A DNA stretch of 64,000 nt, from positions 17,032,496 through 17,096,495 of the forward strand of contig OX438753.1 of assembly GCA_949316235.1 (NCBI GenBank). Reading direction: 5' to 3'. Positions 53,255 through 64,000 of the stretch are shown in pieces (positions within the stretch are counted from its first letter, which is position 1; the number at the start of each line of letters is the position of its first letter). The DNA comes from Oegoconia quadripuncta (Eukaryota; Arthropoda; Insecta; Lepidoptera; Autostichidae). The notes under the pieces are model-generated. The model was not told the DNA's origin. It worked only from the letters and a program-made list of their open reading frames with translations, and searched no databases. A program made the translations under genes and the position numbers.

Positions 53255-53405
53255 CACATCATTTATGGGACACTGTAAATGCTTTTATAACCTTATACCT
53301 GAGAATATCATTAATCTGAGAAAAAAATATAAAGATCATGTCAAAACAACATTAGCAAAAGGTTATTACAAAATTAGTGACTATCAGAATGACACATAGG
53401 CTTGG
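53255..53405 (+). mobile_element. Jockey-type LINE C terminus
   Basis: An open stretch reads NTSFMGHCKCFYNLIPENII, NLRKKYKDHVKTTLAKGYYK and ISDYQNDT before a stop. Same protein region as 46691 and 50241 but a distinct sequence. Confidence 0.7.
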
Positions 53406-53409
53406 TGTA

Positions 53410-55155
53410 CTTCGACCAGCTCTCAAAAATTATAAAATTGTATTAGTTGGATATTTTTCATTTAATAAAAGATCCTGTGGGTTTCTTACGCCGCTTATTT
53501 TACCACAGATGATTTCCCTTTCCGAAGGTAGCTTTGATATACTGACTGACAGATAAATGCTATAAGCCCTTTTATTATTTCCAGTACATTTAAATTGAAA
53601 TTCAACAAAAGGCTTTAATTGTAATAGTGTTTGTTTACACGATTCGTAGAAATGGATTTGTTGATTATTTACCAATTTGCGAGTGAAAAGTTGAGTTCTA
53701 CAGATATCTTTTTTGAATTGAATCTGAATCATGCCATATCATTATTCAAATACAAATGCTTTTTATGTCCCAACAATTATTTATGTATATATTTGTAGGT
53801 ACACTAAATCGGTTTTTTAAAAGATTATAACAATATTATGAAGAATTAGGTATAGTTAGGTATAATTAGGTATACTTAGGTATTGTTATTAGGCAAAAGG
53901 AAGTGACTTAGCATTTGCTTACTTGAGAACACGATTTCGAGTAGCGCTAGTTTTCAGTCACTCCCTTCTCCCTAAGATGTTGAGTCCCGCTAGTTGTGGA
54001 GGGCTTTCATTGGCATACGAATATGAAATTAAGAGGTAGGTAATATTTTTACACGGATTGAGTTACAGTAATCTTACATTCAGCTTTAAGTTTCCATTTT
54101 GTCTTCACTAGTGACAACTATTTTAAACTCGCTTCGCACAACACCAGATTCATTTCACACTTTATACTGAAAATCACGTAAATGAAAATTTTTACCAGAC
54201 AAGTATTAGACAGTAGACACCACATTATTCATATTGAGTCAAAACACGAAATAAAAGAAGAAAACATTTATTTAGAGAAATAATTTCATCGTTTTTGTCA
54301 ACACTGTGAAACGTGACAGTTTTTTCAATTTGGGGCTCTGAAAAATTTGTTAACTACATTTTTATTAACTACCTACGTAGGTGGCATATAAATTAAGATT
54401 TGGAAAGTAATTTATTTTTTTAACAATTTTCAAGCATTTATAGTAACGTTGCTAGGTGGGGGAGTATTCAAGGTAAGTCCTAAAGCCAAGTAACATACAA
54501 GTGGGAGTAAGAATAATCATAGTGGTAGCTTAGATCATTAAAACTTCATAACCAAGGAACGAGGATGGTATCTGGTCCCTAGTGTAAATCTAGCAAATTC
54601 ATTGTCTGTCCCTAGTGTAAACAACTACTTTGGAGATAGAACGCTATGTAAACGTGTTTCCGTACATTTACATGGGTTTGATAGTAGTAATCATGAACGA
54701 AAATAACAAAGGTTAGTTTGCTAAGTCATCTAAAAACCATCTATTGTCTAATTATCCTACGCAGTGATCGTCGTCATCTAAATATATTGTATTCAAATCA
54801 AGATAATTTAAGAAAATGTTTATCACTAAACATGATGTCAATACAAGAAATAACTATAAACTTGCAGGTCACATAAATCGTAAAGTAATTCATTCAAAGC
54901 GTTATGTGTAGGCCTTTTCAATAAGGTTCCATTGATATACAAACTTTACCTTTCAAAAAATTTAAAGATACTATAATACGTTTATCTATCTCAAACAAAA
55001 TAGGTCAATTAATGGATTAAATTAATGCCACACACGATAAGAAATGTTGAGAAGATTATAGCAAAAATTTTGTTATCAACAACACAGAAAAGTGACATCC
55101 GAACTTTTGGGGATCCGGAACAATTTTATTTGTTGAGTGCAAAGTCCGTTATTAA
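53410..55155. other. large unannotated interval
   Basis: AT-rich. Contains a four-unit tandem of ttaggtatag/a/c at 53845-53890. A 100-codon minus-strand frame at 53430-53732 has no motif. Confidence 0.45.
53845..53890. repeat. 10-bp tandem repeat ttaggtatan
   Basis: Four units starting attaggtatag, each containing ttagg. The period is ten, so it is not the 5-bp insect telomere repeat. Confidence 0.85.
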
Positions 55156-55157
55156 TT

Positions 55158-55234
55158 CCACCTTCGACCTCATCTTCACTTAACATCAGGTGTGATTGAG
55201 GTCAAGTACCAATCAGTTGTGCATTAAAAAAAAG
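55158..55234 (+). repeat. SINE-A tail
   Basis: ccaccttcgacctcatcttc, cttaacatcaggtgtgattg, aggtcaagtacc and an A-rich end. Confidence 0.7.
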
Positions 55235-55446
55235 AAATTGTAGACAAAGGTGGAGCATAAACAAAGTCACTCTGAAGCAAATAAGTTTAGTAATATTGTT
55301 TTTTCAGTGCAGAAATTATAATTTCACGTGGTACTAAACCAGAGTTTTTCTTAGAGACGGACGTGAATAACGCCTACGACATACTCGTACATTACAGATA
55401 AGGGCCAGGCGTGGACTGTGTAATTCATGACTTCGCAATATTAATA

Positions 55447-55934
55447 CAGGGTGAATTTGTATTCTGGTGACGCCACTCTTGATTACGAACAACTTTCCTT
55501 ACGGAACAATAGTCGAATACGAACAAAAAAATTTAGATTACCCATACAAAGTAAACCACTCTGAAACCAGAGAAGTCCAACAATTTTCTGCTGGTGACTT
55601 CACTCCTGATTACGATGCACAACGCAACCCGTAAATAATCATAAGTGTTTTTTATTATTTTTTATATGTACTCGAGAACTCCTGAACTCGAGTTCAGGAA
55701 GCGATTATTTCGTATTTTTCGAAAACTTCACAGAGGATCTTCCCAATATTCGACAACGCTCGAAAGACGCTAGTGTGGGGGGTCTCTAAAGGTGGTTATA
55801 GAATGGTTATTTTCTATGGGTAATTGAAATTTTTTTGATCGAATTCGACTATGCTTCCTGGGGAAAGTTGTTCGTAATCAGAAGTGAAGTCACCAGTAAA
55901 CAGGAATTAGGTACACGAATTCCAATTCACCCTG
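55447..55934. mobile_element. 488-bp MITE with TA target duplication
   Basis: Both tips are cagggtgaatt, flanked by TA. The right inverted repeat is about 140 bp (tip to ccatagaaaataac in reverse); the left one lacks about 23 bp near the tip. Shared blocks include ctggtgac, gattacgaacaactttcc and agtcgaat. A third partial unit is inside (gctggtgacttcactcctga, 55589). Non-coding. The centre holds an 18-bp perfect palindrome, cctgaactcgagttcagg, at 55681-55698. Confidence 0.8.
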
Positions 55935-55939
55935 TATAG

Positions 55940-56155
55940 TTTGTATCTTTAAAAAAAATTGTTCTTGCTAGATTTCAGAGCGGACTAATAACGCAAATCA
56001 CGTGCATTTTATTATTTTGACCAAACTGGTTGTAATTAACAATAACTGGTAAAATGATTATTCTATCCGCAAAATCCGAATCCATCACTTTGACCAATTG
56101 TAGCTGTTACTATTAATTTGTACTAGATTAAAGGACTTTATACCTAAAAATATCT
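55940..56155. other. unannotated sequence
   Basis: No recognised feature. Confidence 0.4.
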
Positions 56156-56159
56156 ATAT

Positions 56160-56310
56160 AGGCACCTTTCAACGGGGATAGGCATACACCCTGTCACGTG
56201 TGCATTTCTATATATTTCGAAATCAAACTCTTATGTTTGGGATAGAGGCCAATACATTTAGGACAACGGTCATGACATTATGTATAAATGTAACTACTTA
56301 CTATCTGCAT
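56160..56310 (+). repeat. repeat F fragment
   Basis: caccctgtcacgtgtgcatt, tctatatatttcg, gtttgggata and ggtcatgacattatgtataa follow the order of 14400-14530. Confidence 0.5.
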
Positions 56311-56314
56311 ATGT

Positions 56315-57495
56315 TTTACACTGACCGTAACATTATACTTTAAAATGGGCCGACAAACGGTTTTCCACGCTTCCACACTAGGGTTAAATTGCATCAGACT
56401 TTCTTGCACCACTTAGAAGCTTACGTAAAATAAATCAACATTACATACCATATCAACGCAAAATTCTTCGGCAATGTGCTATACTACTAAAGGTATTCTA
56501 GATTCACATGTTAATCGACTCAGTTCTGCTCAGATATAAAACAAAAAACCTCGTGAATCTTTAGAGGCTTACATAACAACGTGTTAGAGGTCGCACGGAC
56601 ATCAAGCCGACGTGTAGAATGAAAGGACGCTTGTTACGGGGCCCGTAAAAAAGTTAAACCCTATTTTTGCTTCCCTAGGGAGCAACGTCGGATAAAATAC
56701 GGATAACATTTTATATAGAAGTATGTTCCGTAGTAGATACTATCTGTTGTATAACTGCAGTTCTAAAAATGATCGTAATCTACAAACATTGATTATTATT
56801 ATTTTACATGAGACCACTCTGACGGTAAACCATTTCAAACAAAACAATAATCCTCAACAAAACAATTGACCATGATCCCTAGTAATAAACATACAAAAAA
56901 AATTCAAACGAATTGAGAACCTCCTTTTTGGAAGTCAGTTAAAAATAAGAAACGAAAAAACATACATCAACAATATACCTACATTTTACAGCCAATTCTC
57001 TGAATGATTAGACAGTTACGTGCTGAATAGCGGTAGTGCCAATGTTAGATGCTAAAGAAAAAAAAAGTGAAGTAGAAAGACATTATGAGGTGCATGTATT
57101 GATGATTTTGAATGTAAGTTATTGAGTAAATACCTTCACAGATAACCACTGTTAAGGTAACATTAACTATTTCAATAAAATATTTATGCAGTTCTCTCCT
57201 TTAGGGCATGCATAAGTATACAGCAACTGACGACCCGACGTAGTTCCCCTATGTTCTCAGATTTTCCTCAACGTCCAACCGGGCTCGCTTCCGGTGCCAT
57301 ATTTGCGAGATCACCTGAACTAGCGAAGTTCACCCCGGTCTATTGTACACTGGTACAAAAGTTACAGTACGAATTTCCGCCGACATTCTCTCATGAACCG
57401 CTTCGTAGGGTGTTCCCATTGACTCGTAAGAATCAAACTCGTATAATAGTGATGGACAACATCGCCATTGGATATAGCTCTAAATATCTGCGATT
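56315..57495. other. mostly unannotated
   Basis: A reverse fragment of the gaccgacttccaaaaagg repeat is at 56900-56945 (aattgagaacctcctttttg). A 105-codon frame at 57251-57568 runs into the RTE relic and has no motif of its own. Confidence 0.4.
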
Positions 57496-57499
57496 ATCA

Positions 57500-57775
57500 A
57501 CTAACTCGGCTCATTATGATTATATCAGTCACAAGGCGTCCACTGCTGAACATAGGCCTCCTCTATAGCGGCCTGCATCCAACGACTTCCCACAGCCTTC
57601 ATTAGGTCTATCGTCTGTCTACCTTGTGAGTGGACGTCCTACGCTGAGCTGGTGGGTGGTCACAACTCGAGAACTTTAATGCCCCACCGGCCATTATTTC
57701 TTCGAGCTATGTGCCCTGCCCACTGCCACTTCACTTCAATTAATCCGCGATGCACCTATGCGGTTTTCCATTGTA
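57500..57775 (-). mobile_element. RTE-type LINE tail
   Basis: In minus sense: gaagtgaagtggcagtgggc, acatagctcgaagaa, tggccggtggggcattaaag, then a short deletion, cgtaggacgtccactcacaa, gtcgttggatgcaggccg, ggcctatgttcagcagtgga. The most complete 3' end of this family here. Its frame is broken. Confidence 0.75.
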
Positions 57776-57779
57776 ATTG

Positions 57780-59270
57780 TAGTGAATGGAGATGTAAAAC
57801 TGTTGACGTCTTCCATGTAAAGCGATGAAAGTCTCGCCCCGTGGCTGATTTCTAGCAGTGGAGGTTTATAGACCATTGCTTATGATTATTGAATACATAA
57901 TCTATCGATCCGACTCTATTTAATAAGGTAAACGTTCGAGGCTGATGTTTATGACAATTAAATAAATCATGCAGAGAGTAATTGATGAGGTCTTTGTTGA
58001 GGAAAAATGTCGTTGCAGAACATTTCCTACCATAACTAAATCAAATGTTGTACGCATTGATATAAGATAAGAGATGACATAGGAGAAAACGTCAAGGTAA
58101 CTCATGGTTGCACCGAATATTGGATTATATGTATTATTTTTGGGTCAGTGACCAGGATCTGTTTTGCAACGTTGCGCTAATACAAATCCCTATAGGAGTT
58201 TGAAAAACATTACAATAGGACATTTAAGCTCGTAAATTTTTATTCGTAGTCGCATGCTTATCGGTGTTTTATAGGATACATTTCAGCAAGTGTATATTGT
58301 AATTGCATGAACTTATTCCACCATTGCCTTTCCACCTTCAGACTACCACGCGCGGGGAGCATTTTCACTCGTTTTGTTGTAGAAATAACGTTTCGCTTGT
58401 TCCTTCGTAATGCGGACTGCTAAGGTAAGGCCGGCGTCGGTATTTTACAATCTTGGGAACTTCAAGTCTAGAAGGAATAGATATTTACTGGGATCAAGTG
58501 ATTCATCTTTGACTATATCTTCATCTAACATGTCTCGTCTATCACAAATAAATAAAATCAGTATCGACGATGACCTCGAGTCCAAGTGGCTTGCTTATAA
58601 CTGCGACATAAGTCATTTTTTGATCTTGTTCTTAAAGTCGTAGGTAATCGAACCTCAGTCATCCTCAGCCATCTACTACATACATAATGTCTTGTATCTT
58701 TTCATCCAGGCACTCGATTATTCTTCCTTTCTGTTATGATTACTTTTTATCTCTATCTCGAGTCATCCATTAATCTTCGCTTGACAACAAATCCTACAGC
58801 GTACAAGTACATTGTATTGTGTACAATATTCCTTTTGTCGTGTCTAGAGCATATTGAATATTGCATTTTAAGCATTCTCATAGTTGAGGTTGCAGCAGTT
58901 TTATTAAACCCTTTTGTTGTCAGTCACAATGGCCTACCTACCAGAGAATACAACATTGCAATGGGGTGGTTTCCCCAGTTTATATATAATCTGTTATAAC
59001 TGAGCGCTCGGAATGTATTTTACTATTAATAGATTGTATTTTAAGAGGACTGTGATGGATGACGACAGAAAATTAATATCAACTTCGTTTAATTTAACTA
59101 CAGTGTTATTTTTTATATAAATATTTCATAAATATTTATTGGCTTTGTTTTTCTACTTGGGATTGTGGATCATTCTTAGTTGGTTTGTGTACGCTATTGG
59201 CTTTATTCTATTAAAGGCATTTCATCTGTGAACAAAGATATGAATTAACACGCACAGTGACGTTCGGGAG
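57780..59270. other. large unannotated interval
   Basis: No repeat recognised. Frames at 58410-58643 and 58736-58999 lack recognisable motifs and homologs cannot be tested here. Confidence 0.4.
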
Positions 59271-59274
59271 CTCG

Positions 59275-59492
59275 TGAACCTTTATGTGGATAAAACCGAT
59301 GATTGTGAGTTTGAATCCCGCGAAAGGTAAATATTTGTGTGATGACTATGAACATGTTTTGTTCCCGAGTCATTGATGTTTATATAAATATTTATGTATG
59401 TTTATTCGTTATCTAGTATCCATCCATAATACAAGCTTTGCTTCTTTTGGGACTAGATGAATGGCGTAAGTGTCCGTAATATTGATTTATTT
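59275..59492 (+). repeat. SINE-C copy, head decayed
   Basis: tatgtggataaaaccgatg, B-box-like gagtttgaatcccgcg, then gtgtgatgactatgaacatg, gagtcattgatgtttatata, ttatctagtatccatccat and gtaagtgtccgtaatatt. The A-box region is lost. Confidence 0.7.
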
Positions 59493-59590
59493 GCTGCTGC
59501 TGTTATAACATTTTATTAGTTAAAAATTTGAAGAACTAATTCTTTTTGTATTTTAACAAACTTCTCCATTCCGTTCTTTTATTTTCTACA

Positions 59591-59624
59591 TTGCTTTGCA
59601 AACTATAGTTAGTTTGCAAAGCAA
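59591..59624. repeat. perfect 15-bp hairpin
   Basis: ttgctttgcaaacta and tagtttgcaaagcaa around the loop tagt. Confidence 0.9.
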
Positions 59625-59879
59625 GTTTAGTTCTTACTCCGTCCTGTCTAATTACTTTTACATGAACGCTGCCCTTCGCTTTACATCCCCGTTATAATAC
59701 CGTCCGCCAATCCGATGTTAATAACTACTCTAGGAAGAAATTCTGAAACTTCCTCAATTAAAACTTATAATTCGTAATAAAGATGAACTTATTAAAAATC
59801 GTATTAAAATCTGATGTACTTATAAAGTGACCAGAAGTGCTATAAGAACTAATTCAATATGTATAGAATACGAAATAGG

Positions 59880-60010
59880 TACGCTCGGTTCGAAATGAGA
59901 ACGCGCCCCGACAGCGCTGTCGGCCCGAGTGGCGTAGTTCGCTTTATTAAACCGCGCTCAGCGGCGAGCCGAGAACGGAAAGTGTCCTGGAGATGAGCTA
60001 AACGCAAAAC
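59880..60010. other. CpG-rich island with 16-bp palindrome
   Basis: An abrupt GC-rich, CpG-rich block (acgcgccccg..., ccgcgctcagcggcgagccg) in AT-rich surroundings. It contains the perfect palindrome ccgacagcgctgtcgg at 59908-59923. It could be a promoter or a conserved element. No TATA box, splice site or coding frame supports one reading. Confidence 0.45.
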
Positions 60011-60014
60011 GGAT

Positions 60015-60560
60015 GTGGTATCGTATACGGAATGGTGATATTCTTTGTCACGGTAATGAGGTTATTTCATAGTCAACGGACTTAATGTTACGTGAATGAG
60101 GCCGACGGTCACCTGAAATATGTTCTGTCTTTCAGAGAATGAAATGTTAGGAATCATAATGCTTTGCTATTCGTGATTATTATTAAGCATTTATAGGCTT
60201 TCCTCGACTATGTTTTGTTAAAGTAATGCGGAACAAAACAGTGCGATATCTTGTTGGCATATCTAATTTAGACACCTGACTAAAACGATAACAAGCAGCA
60301 AGTACTTACATATGTTCCTGGAGACATAAGTATCTGTTTTGGATATGGAGCAAATGTGCAGGGTAGAAACTTATTGTAACAATACCAATTGTACAACTTC
60401 GCCCAACAACACTTGATATTTCGACGATATGTCTGGAATTCAAATATAACTTCTCCCAAACACTATGAAGCTCTGACTTGTGCTCTATGCCTACTGAGGT
60501 GTTACATTATGATTATTTAGAATGTTGTGTTAAACGCCTTTAGAATTACTTTTAACTATA
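60015..60560. other. unannotated sequence
   Basis: No recognised feature. Confidence 0.4.
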
Positions 60561-60566
60561 TTTTAG

Positions 60567-60800
60567 ACGAATTGGCCGTGTTCATAACATGCAATATTTT
60601 CAGTAACATTGAATATTATTACGAGTTACCATTGCAGTTTTATTTTTGCTTTCCACTTCTATAATACGAGTATCGAGTAGATACGACGATTTGGCCGTGT
60701 ACAAATTACTTGCAATATTTGCAGTAACATTGCATATTATGTATTAAGAGGCTACCATTGGGATTTCTTTTTTGTTTTCTAGTTCTGTAAATACGAGAGT
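60567..60800. repeat. diverged tandem duplication of about 115 bp
   Basis: 60567-60680 and 60686-60800 share, in order, ttggccgtgt, tgcaatattt, cagtaacattg, atatta, taccattg and a ctttcca/ttttcta...ctataatacga/ctgtaaatacga end. Divergence is substantial, so the duplication is old. A 20-bp palindrome, cattaaaaatatttttaatg, follows at 60817-60836. Confidence 0.75.
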
Positions 60801-60839
60801 TATCTGCAACGGCCGTCATTAAAAATATTTTTAATGTAT

Positions 60840-63170
60840 GTATCTAGGGAAAACCAGGGAACCATAATAAGGGTTCAAGGGTATTTGTGCATTCTATCTT
60901 CTATCTCATATTTTCACTTTGTTTACTCTTACTCATATATTATAATATTTTATATCCAAACAATCACTAGAATAGCATGTAACATAGAATGCTCGATGGC
61001 TCTGGTAAGGTTGGTATTTATATTCAGAGACAAACTATAAACCGTTTTATGTTGTTTTATGGTGTTTACTCTGTTAGCACCACTACGCTCTAGCAATCGA
61101 CTGTTTAACATGTCAATGACCGTAACTTGAGAACATATCCATGATTTTACACTTTATTTAGCAGCAAAATAAAGATAGTTATATGAGTATTGTGACAGAC
61201 AGACAGTCATTATTTTGAAGTAGCATATTTTTTATTAACGGGTTATTGGGCACCTGACTTGAAGTGATTACGGATATATGACGCACTTTCTCCCAATCTA
61301 AACTAATCGTTTGGGCACAAATATCAATGCCTAATTAATTTTATTTATTGATGGAACTTTGGCTTTTTATATAATTTAGGCACTTAATAAGTTACCAGAT
61401 GTCGCCTTGACAAATTCGCTTTTTTCGATAATACTTTACGACATCGACAGATGATGACAAGTAAATTTACGTTGATAAAACATTTTTATGTATACAATGA
61501 ATACAGACAAATAACAGATATGTTGTTAGTTATTTAAACAGACTGCTCATAAACAAACTAGATTCTATTAGCGAGAAGTATCTACTTTACATATGCGGTC
61601 GTATCACTCATACAACCCCGCCGCGATTTTTATGAGAAATTCATAGGTATATCCAGTGTTCATATATCCGAGGATAGTGGAGTCAGCCGAGTTCTTGCCG
61701 ACGGACGATTTCCTACATGTTCAGTTGAATAATACATGGAACCAGCCAGTTCCACCGGGTTTTCTTCCTGTCATGTCACTTTGTTTATCACATTTGTTTA
61801 GATCTTGCCAAACAGCTAACTCTAGGAAAATTATGCCGTTTCTATGTCGGCTATGATTCTGAATATAGGGTTTATATATGGAAGCTAAAAGATACTTCTT
61901 GGTTTCTAGCTTTTTATTTTAAAATGGAACTGGATAGTGTCAAATCTCTTATTGATCGATTGCGATCTTGAGACCCATCTTTGGGACAACTAAAGGATTT
62001 TAGTCGACATAAGTACTCAATATCCTAGACCATTTTCAATAGCAGCAGCGTTTTACAATGGGTTTACTCCCTGGGATCGACCATCACGTAATTAGCATTA
62101 CAAAAAGGGGATTGGAACATCGTTGATTGCAAAATCATGGAAATTACTTTATATTTTCTCTTTCAGCAGAGTATTATTATACAATAGCTAGATGCTGACT
62201 GTACATAACTCTTATAAGATCGCAGTAGATGAACCGATTTTTCTGACAAGCTAATTTTAACAAAGTATTTCTTGTGTAATACTAATAACTATCAAACTTA
62301 ATCAAAATTGTGTAAGTGTCCGAAATATTATATTATTATTATTATTATTATTTGTATGCCACTTCCATCCTTTTCAAACCGAATAAAAAAGTTCTAAACA
62401 ATATTTAGAACTGGACTAACGACCTAATTCGAATGTTGCATTTTACGTTATTTTCTCAATTAAAAAAGATTCATTAACTCTGATTTTTACCACATAATAA
62501 ATACGGCTGAATTGAGCTTGCAAGGAAAATCGATATACATAATCTGATCTATGTTAATTTATGGATAGGATGATGACAATTTCAAAAGAATATTATAAAT
62601 TTGTCCATGGATAGATGCACATACGAAGAGGAGTGAAAATGAACCGCATGTTATCAAAGGACGGAGGAGAGATTTTTAATGAAAATATTCATAAACATTA
62701 TTTCGTGTTCTAATGACAAAATCTTCAACTTCTGAAAACAAGTGCTGTGGCAATTGTTGCAGCTCATTTTGAAGTCAAAATTAATTTTTGACAACACACT
62801 ACACAAATTCAAAATATCTCTGTTTTCTGTATTGTAATTGTTTTGTTATTTTTATTATTATTCGTGTTATTCAGTGGTTTCAAATAAATATGTCTGTCTA
62901 AATAATGTAAACAAATCACAGCTTTGTTTAAGATAAGAGACCTGTTTGCTTTAAAAGTTTGCGAACTGAAAGCTAAAACGAATGAGCTCAGTTTTTCATT
63001 GACCAGTCCGTTCTTTATTTTGCTTCTGCTATCTGCCCCATTTATTTACACCAAATGGGGTATGCTCAGCGTAGATTCTCTAATAAATGTACCTTCGTAC
63101 TTGAATGCTTCCTGAAAAGTGTTTAAAAAGTGTGTGAAAAATATTTACACTCTGCTGTGTGGTTTCGATA
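60840..63170. other. large unannotated interval
   Basis: AT-rich, with an (att)n run at 62329-62351 preceded by a SINE-C-like end (gtgtaagtgtccgaaatatt, 62310). Frames at 60834, 61656 and 62924 have no recognised motif. Confidence 0.45.
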
Positions 63171-63174
63171 TTTA

Positions 63175-63235
63175 AAAAGAATAAAACGAACACGCCTTTT
63201 TCCGTGGGTATCATTAAACGCCACTATGCTAATTT
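63175..63235 (+). repeat. repeat F fragment, decayed
   Basis: tttttccgtgggtatcatta, aacgccactatgc resembles the left end of 14300-14535. Confidence 0.35.
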
Positions 63236-63239
63236 GGTG

Positions 63240-64000
63240 TCAAAAATATGAAAGAGGGAGATTTCTATACGGGTTTATACATAAACGTGTCTCTACTATT
63301 ACTTTAGTAACTCTCGCGAGTGCTATCTAACTAGTCTTTATACAACAAAAAATATTTAAAAAAAATGGTCAACCGGTCTGTATTTGGGCTGAGTGCAATT
63401 AAAGTACATTAATTGTCTAAGTCGATTTGACTCGTTTTTTATTTTCACAATTTGTTAGTGCCAAAGCTAGTGATACAATGCTTATTCCAATAATTTTAAT
63501 GTCGGTACTTATATTAAAGGAATTTGTTTCATATATTAAACATCGACTATTAAAATATTTGCACTCGGTTCCATGATTAATCACGTACACAAATATTTCC
63601 AGTACAATCCGAGTTTTCGGAATTTTTGTATTAAATGGATGATTAATTTTAGATGAATTCTATTATAACAATTTTGGGTATTGGTAATGTTTGTAGTTTC
63701 ATTCTTAAATGTTGTAGAAATACCATGTAAATAGTATTGGGTTGAATAGAATTACTGAAATTACTCGTCGCAATTTCTGTCAATTTTCCGTTACTTAATT
63801 AATCTGTAGATACGATAGCTGTGATAAGCCTTACTAACTGTATATTTCTAATTATTTTTACTAATTACCAATTTGCGACAGTCGCAATATCTTTAAAATG
63901 CCGCAATTTAAAAATACTGAAATTGTACATTTTACAAAGAGTGACCACAATCAAGTAAGAAGCAAATTAATGAGTATGACAGTTGCACCGCGCCTATATT
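63240..64000. other. unannotated sequence to window end
   Basis: AT-rich, no recognised feature. Confidence 0.45.

Noticed and set aside
53845..53890. Interstitial telomere repeat, since each unit contains TTAGG
   Set aside because: The period is ten bases with TATA between the TTAGG words; no two TTAGG are adjacent.
61656..61856. 66-codon frame with mixed composition, possible exon
   Set aside because: No acceptor or donor in a sensible place and no recognisable domain.
1..64000. CRISPR arrays, operons, ribosome binding sites or phage genes
   Set aside because: No spaced direct repeats of CRISPR type and no tightly packed frames; the sequence is clearly nuclear animal DNA.

Overview
The window reads as an AT-rich nuclear segment from a moth or butterfly (Lepidoptera). 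The call rests on its repeats: several tRNA-headed SINE families, a 5S-rRNA-headed SINE, RTE-, CR1- and Jockey-type LINE tails, Helitron-like ends and TA-flanked mariner-type elements, in combinations I recognise from lepidopteran genomes. I found no intact host protein-coding gene, rRNA, genuine tRNA gene or CRISPR array. Open frames are short (151 residues at most), and every one I could recognise belongs to a transposable element. The window is best read as intergenic or deep intronic DNA.

Layout. 0-9 kb: a Helitron-like end, SINE fragments, a GC-rich patch with duplicated palindromes (2.7-2.95 kb), a 5S-derived SINE (3.9-4.26 kb) and an RTE tail. 9-19 kb: largely unexplained sequence to 12.3 kb, then SINE-A, a MITE inserted in an older repeat (13.6-14.0 kb), remnants of a retroelement with a C-terminal endonuclease-like domain (15.1-15.6 kb), the longest LINE fragment (16.2-16.9 kb), a 10-bp tandem array (17.7 kb) and a second 5S SINE with a SINE-B fragment inside it. 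19-34 kb: SINEs A, C and D, a Helitron-like copy, a tail-to-tail SINE-A pair, a mariner-type element with long inverted repeats inside a TA microsatellite (24.6-25.7 kb) and a mariner relic (27 kb). 34-44 kb: an inverted repeat near two CRE-like octamers, a second CR1-type tail almost identical to the one at 16.7 kb, and a foldback of two SINE-B copies flanked by about 85-bp direct repeats (40.9-41.6 kb). 44-64 kb: a possible non-coding first exon (45.17-45.34 kb), a decayed Jockey LINE, a dense transposon cluster at 50.2-53.4 kb including a 1,370-bp element with 268-bp inverted repeats, a 488-bp MITE (55.4 kb), and a mostly unannotatable tail with a GC-rich island at 59.9 kb.

How the parts relate. 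The SINEs carry internal RNA polymerase III promoters and depend on LINE machinery; the LINE copies here are decayed, so mobilisation would come from elsewhere. The most distinctive observation is that the two mariner-type elements (24.6 and 50.8 kb) have different tips but the same design: long inverted repeats, TA target duplications, a remnant of the same kind of transposase, and in each inverted repeat a sequence matching the tRNA B box that points outward.

All boundaries were set by eye by comparing copies inside the window. Family names SINE-A to SINE-D, repeat F and repeat G are local labels, not database names.
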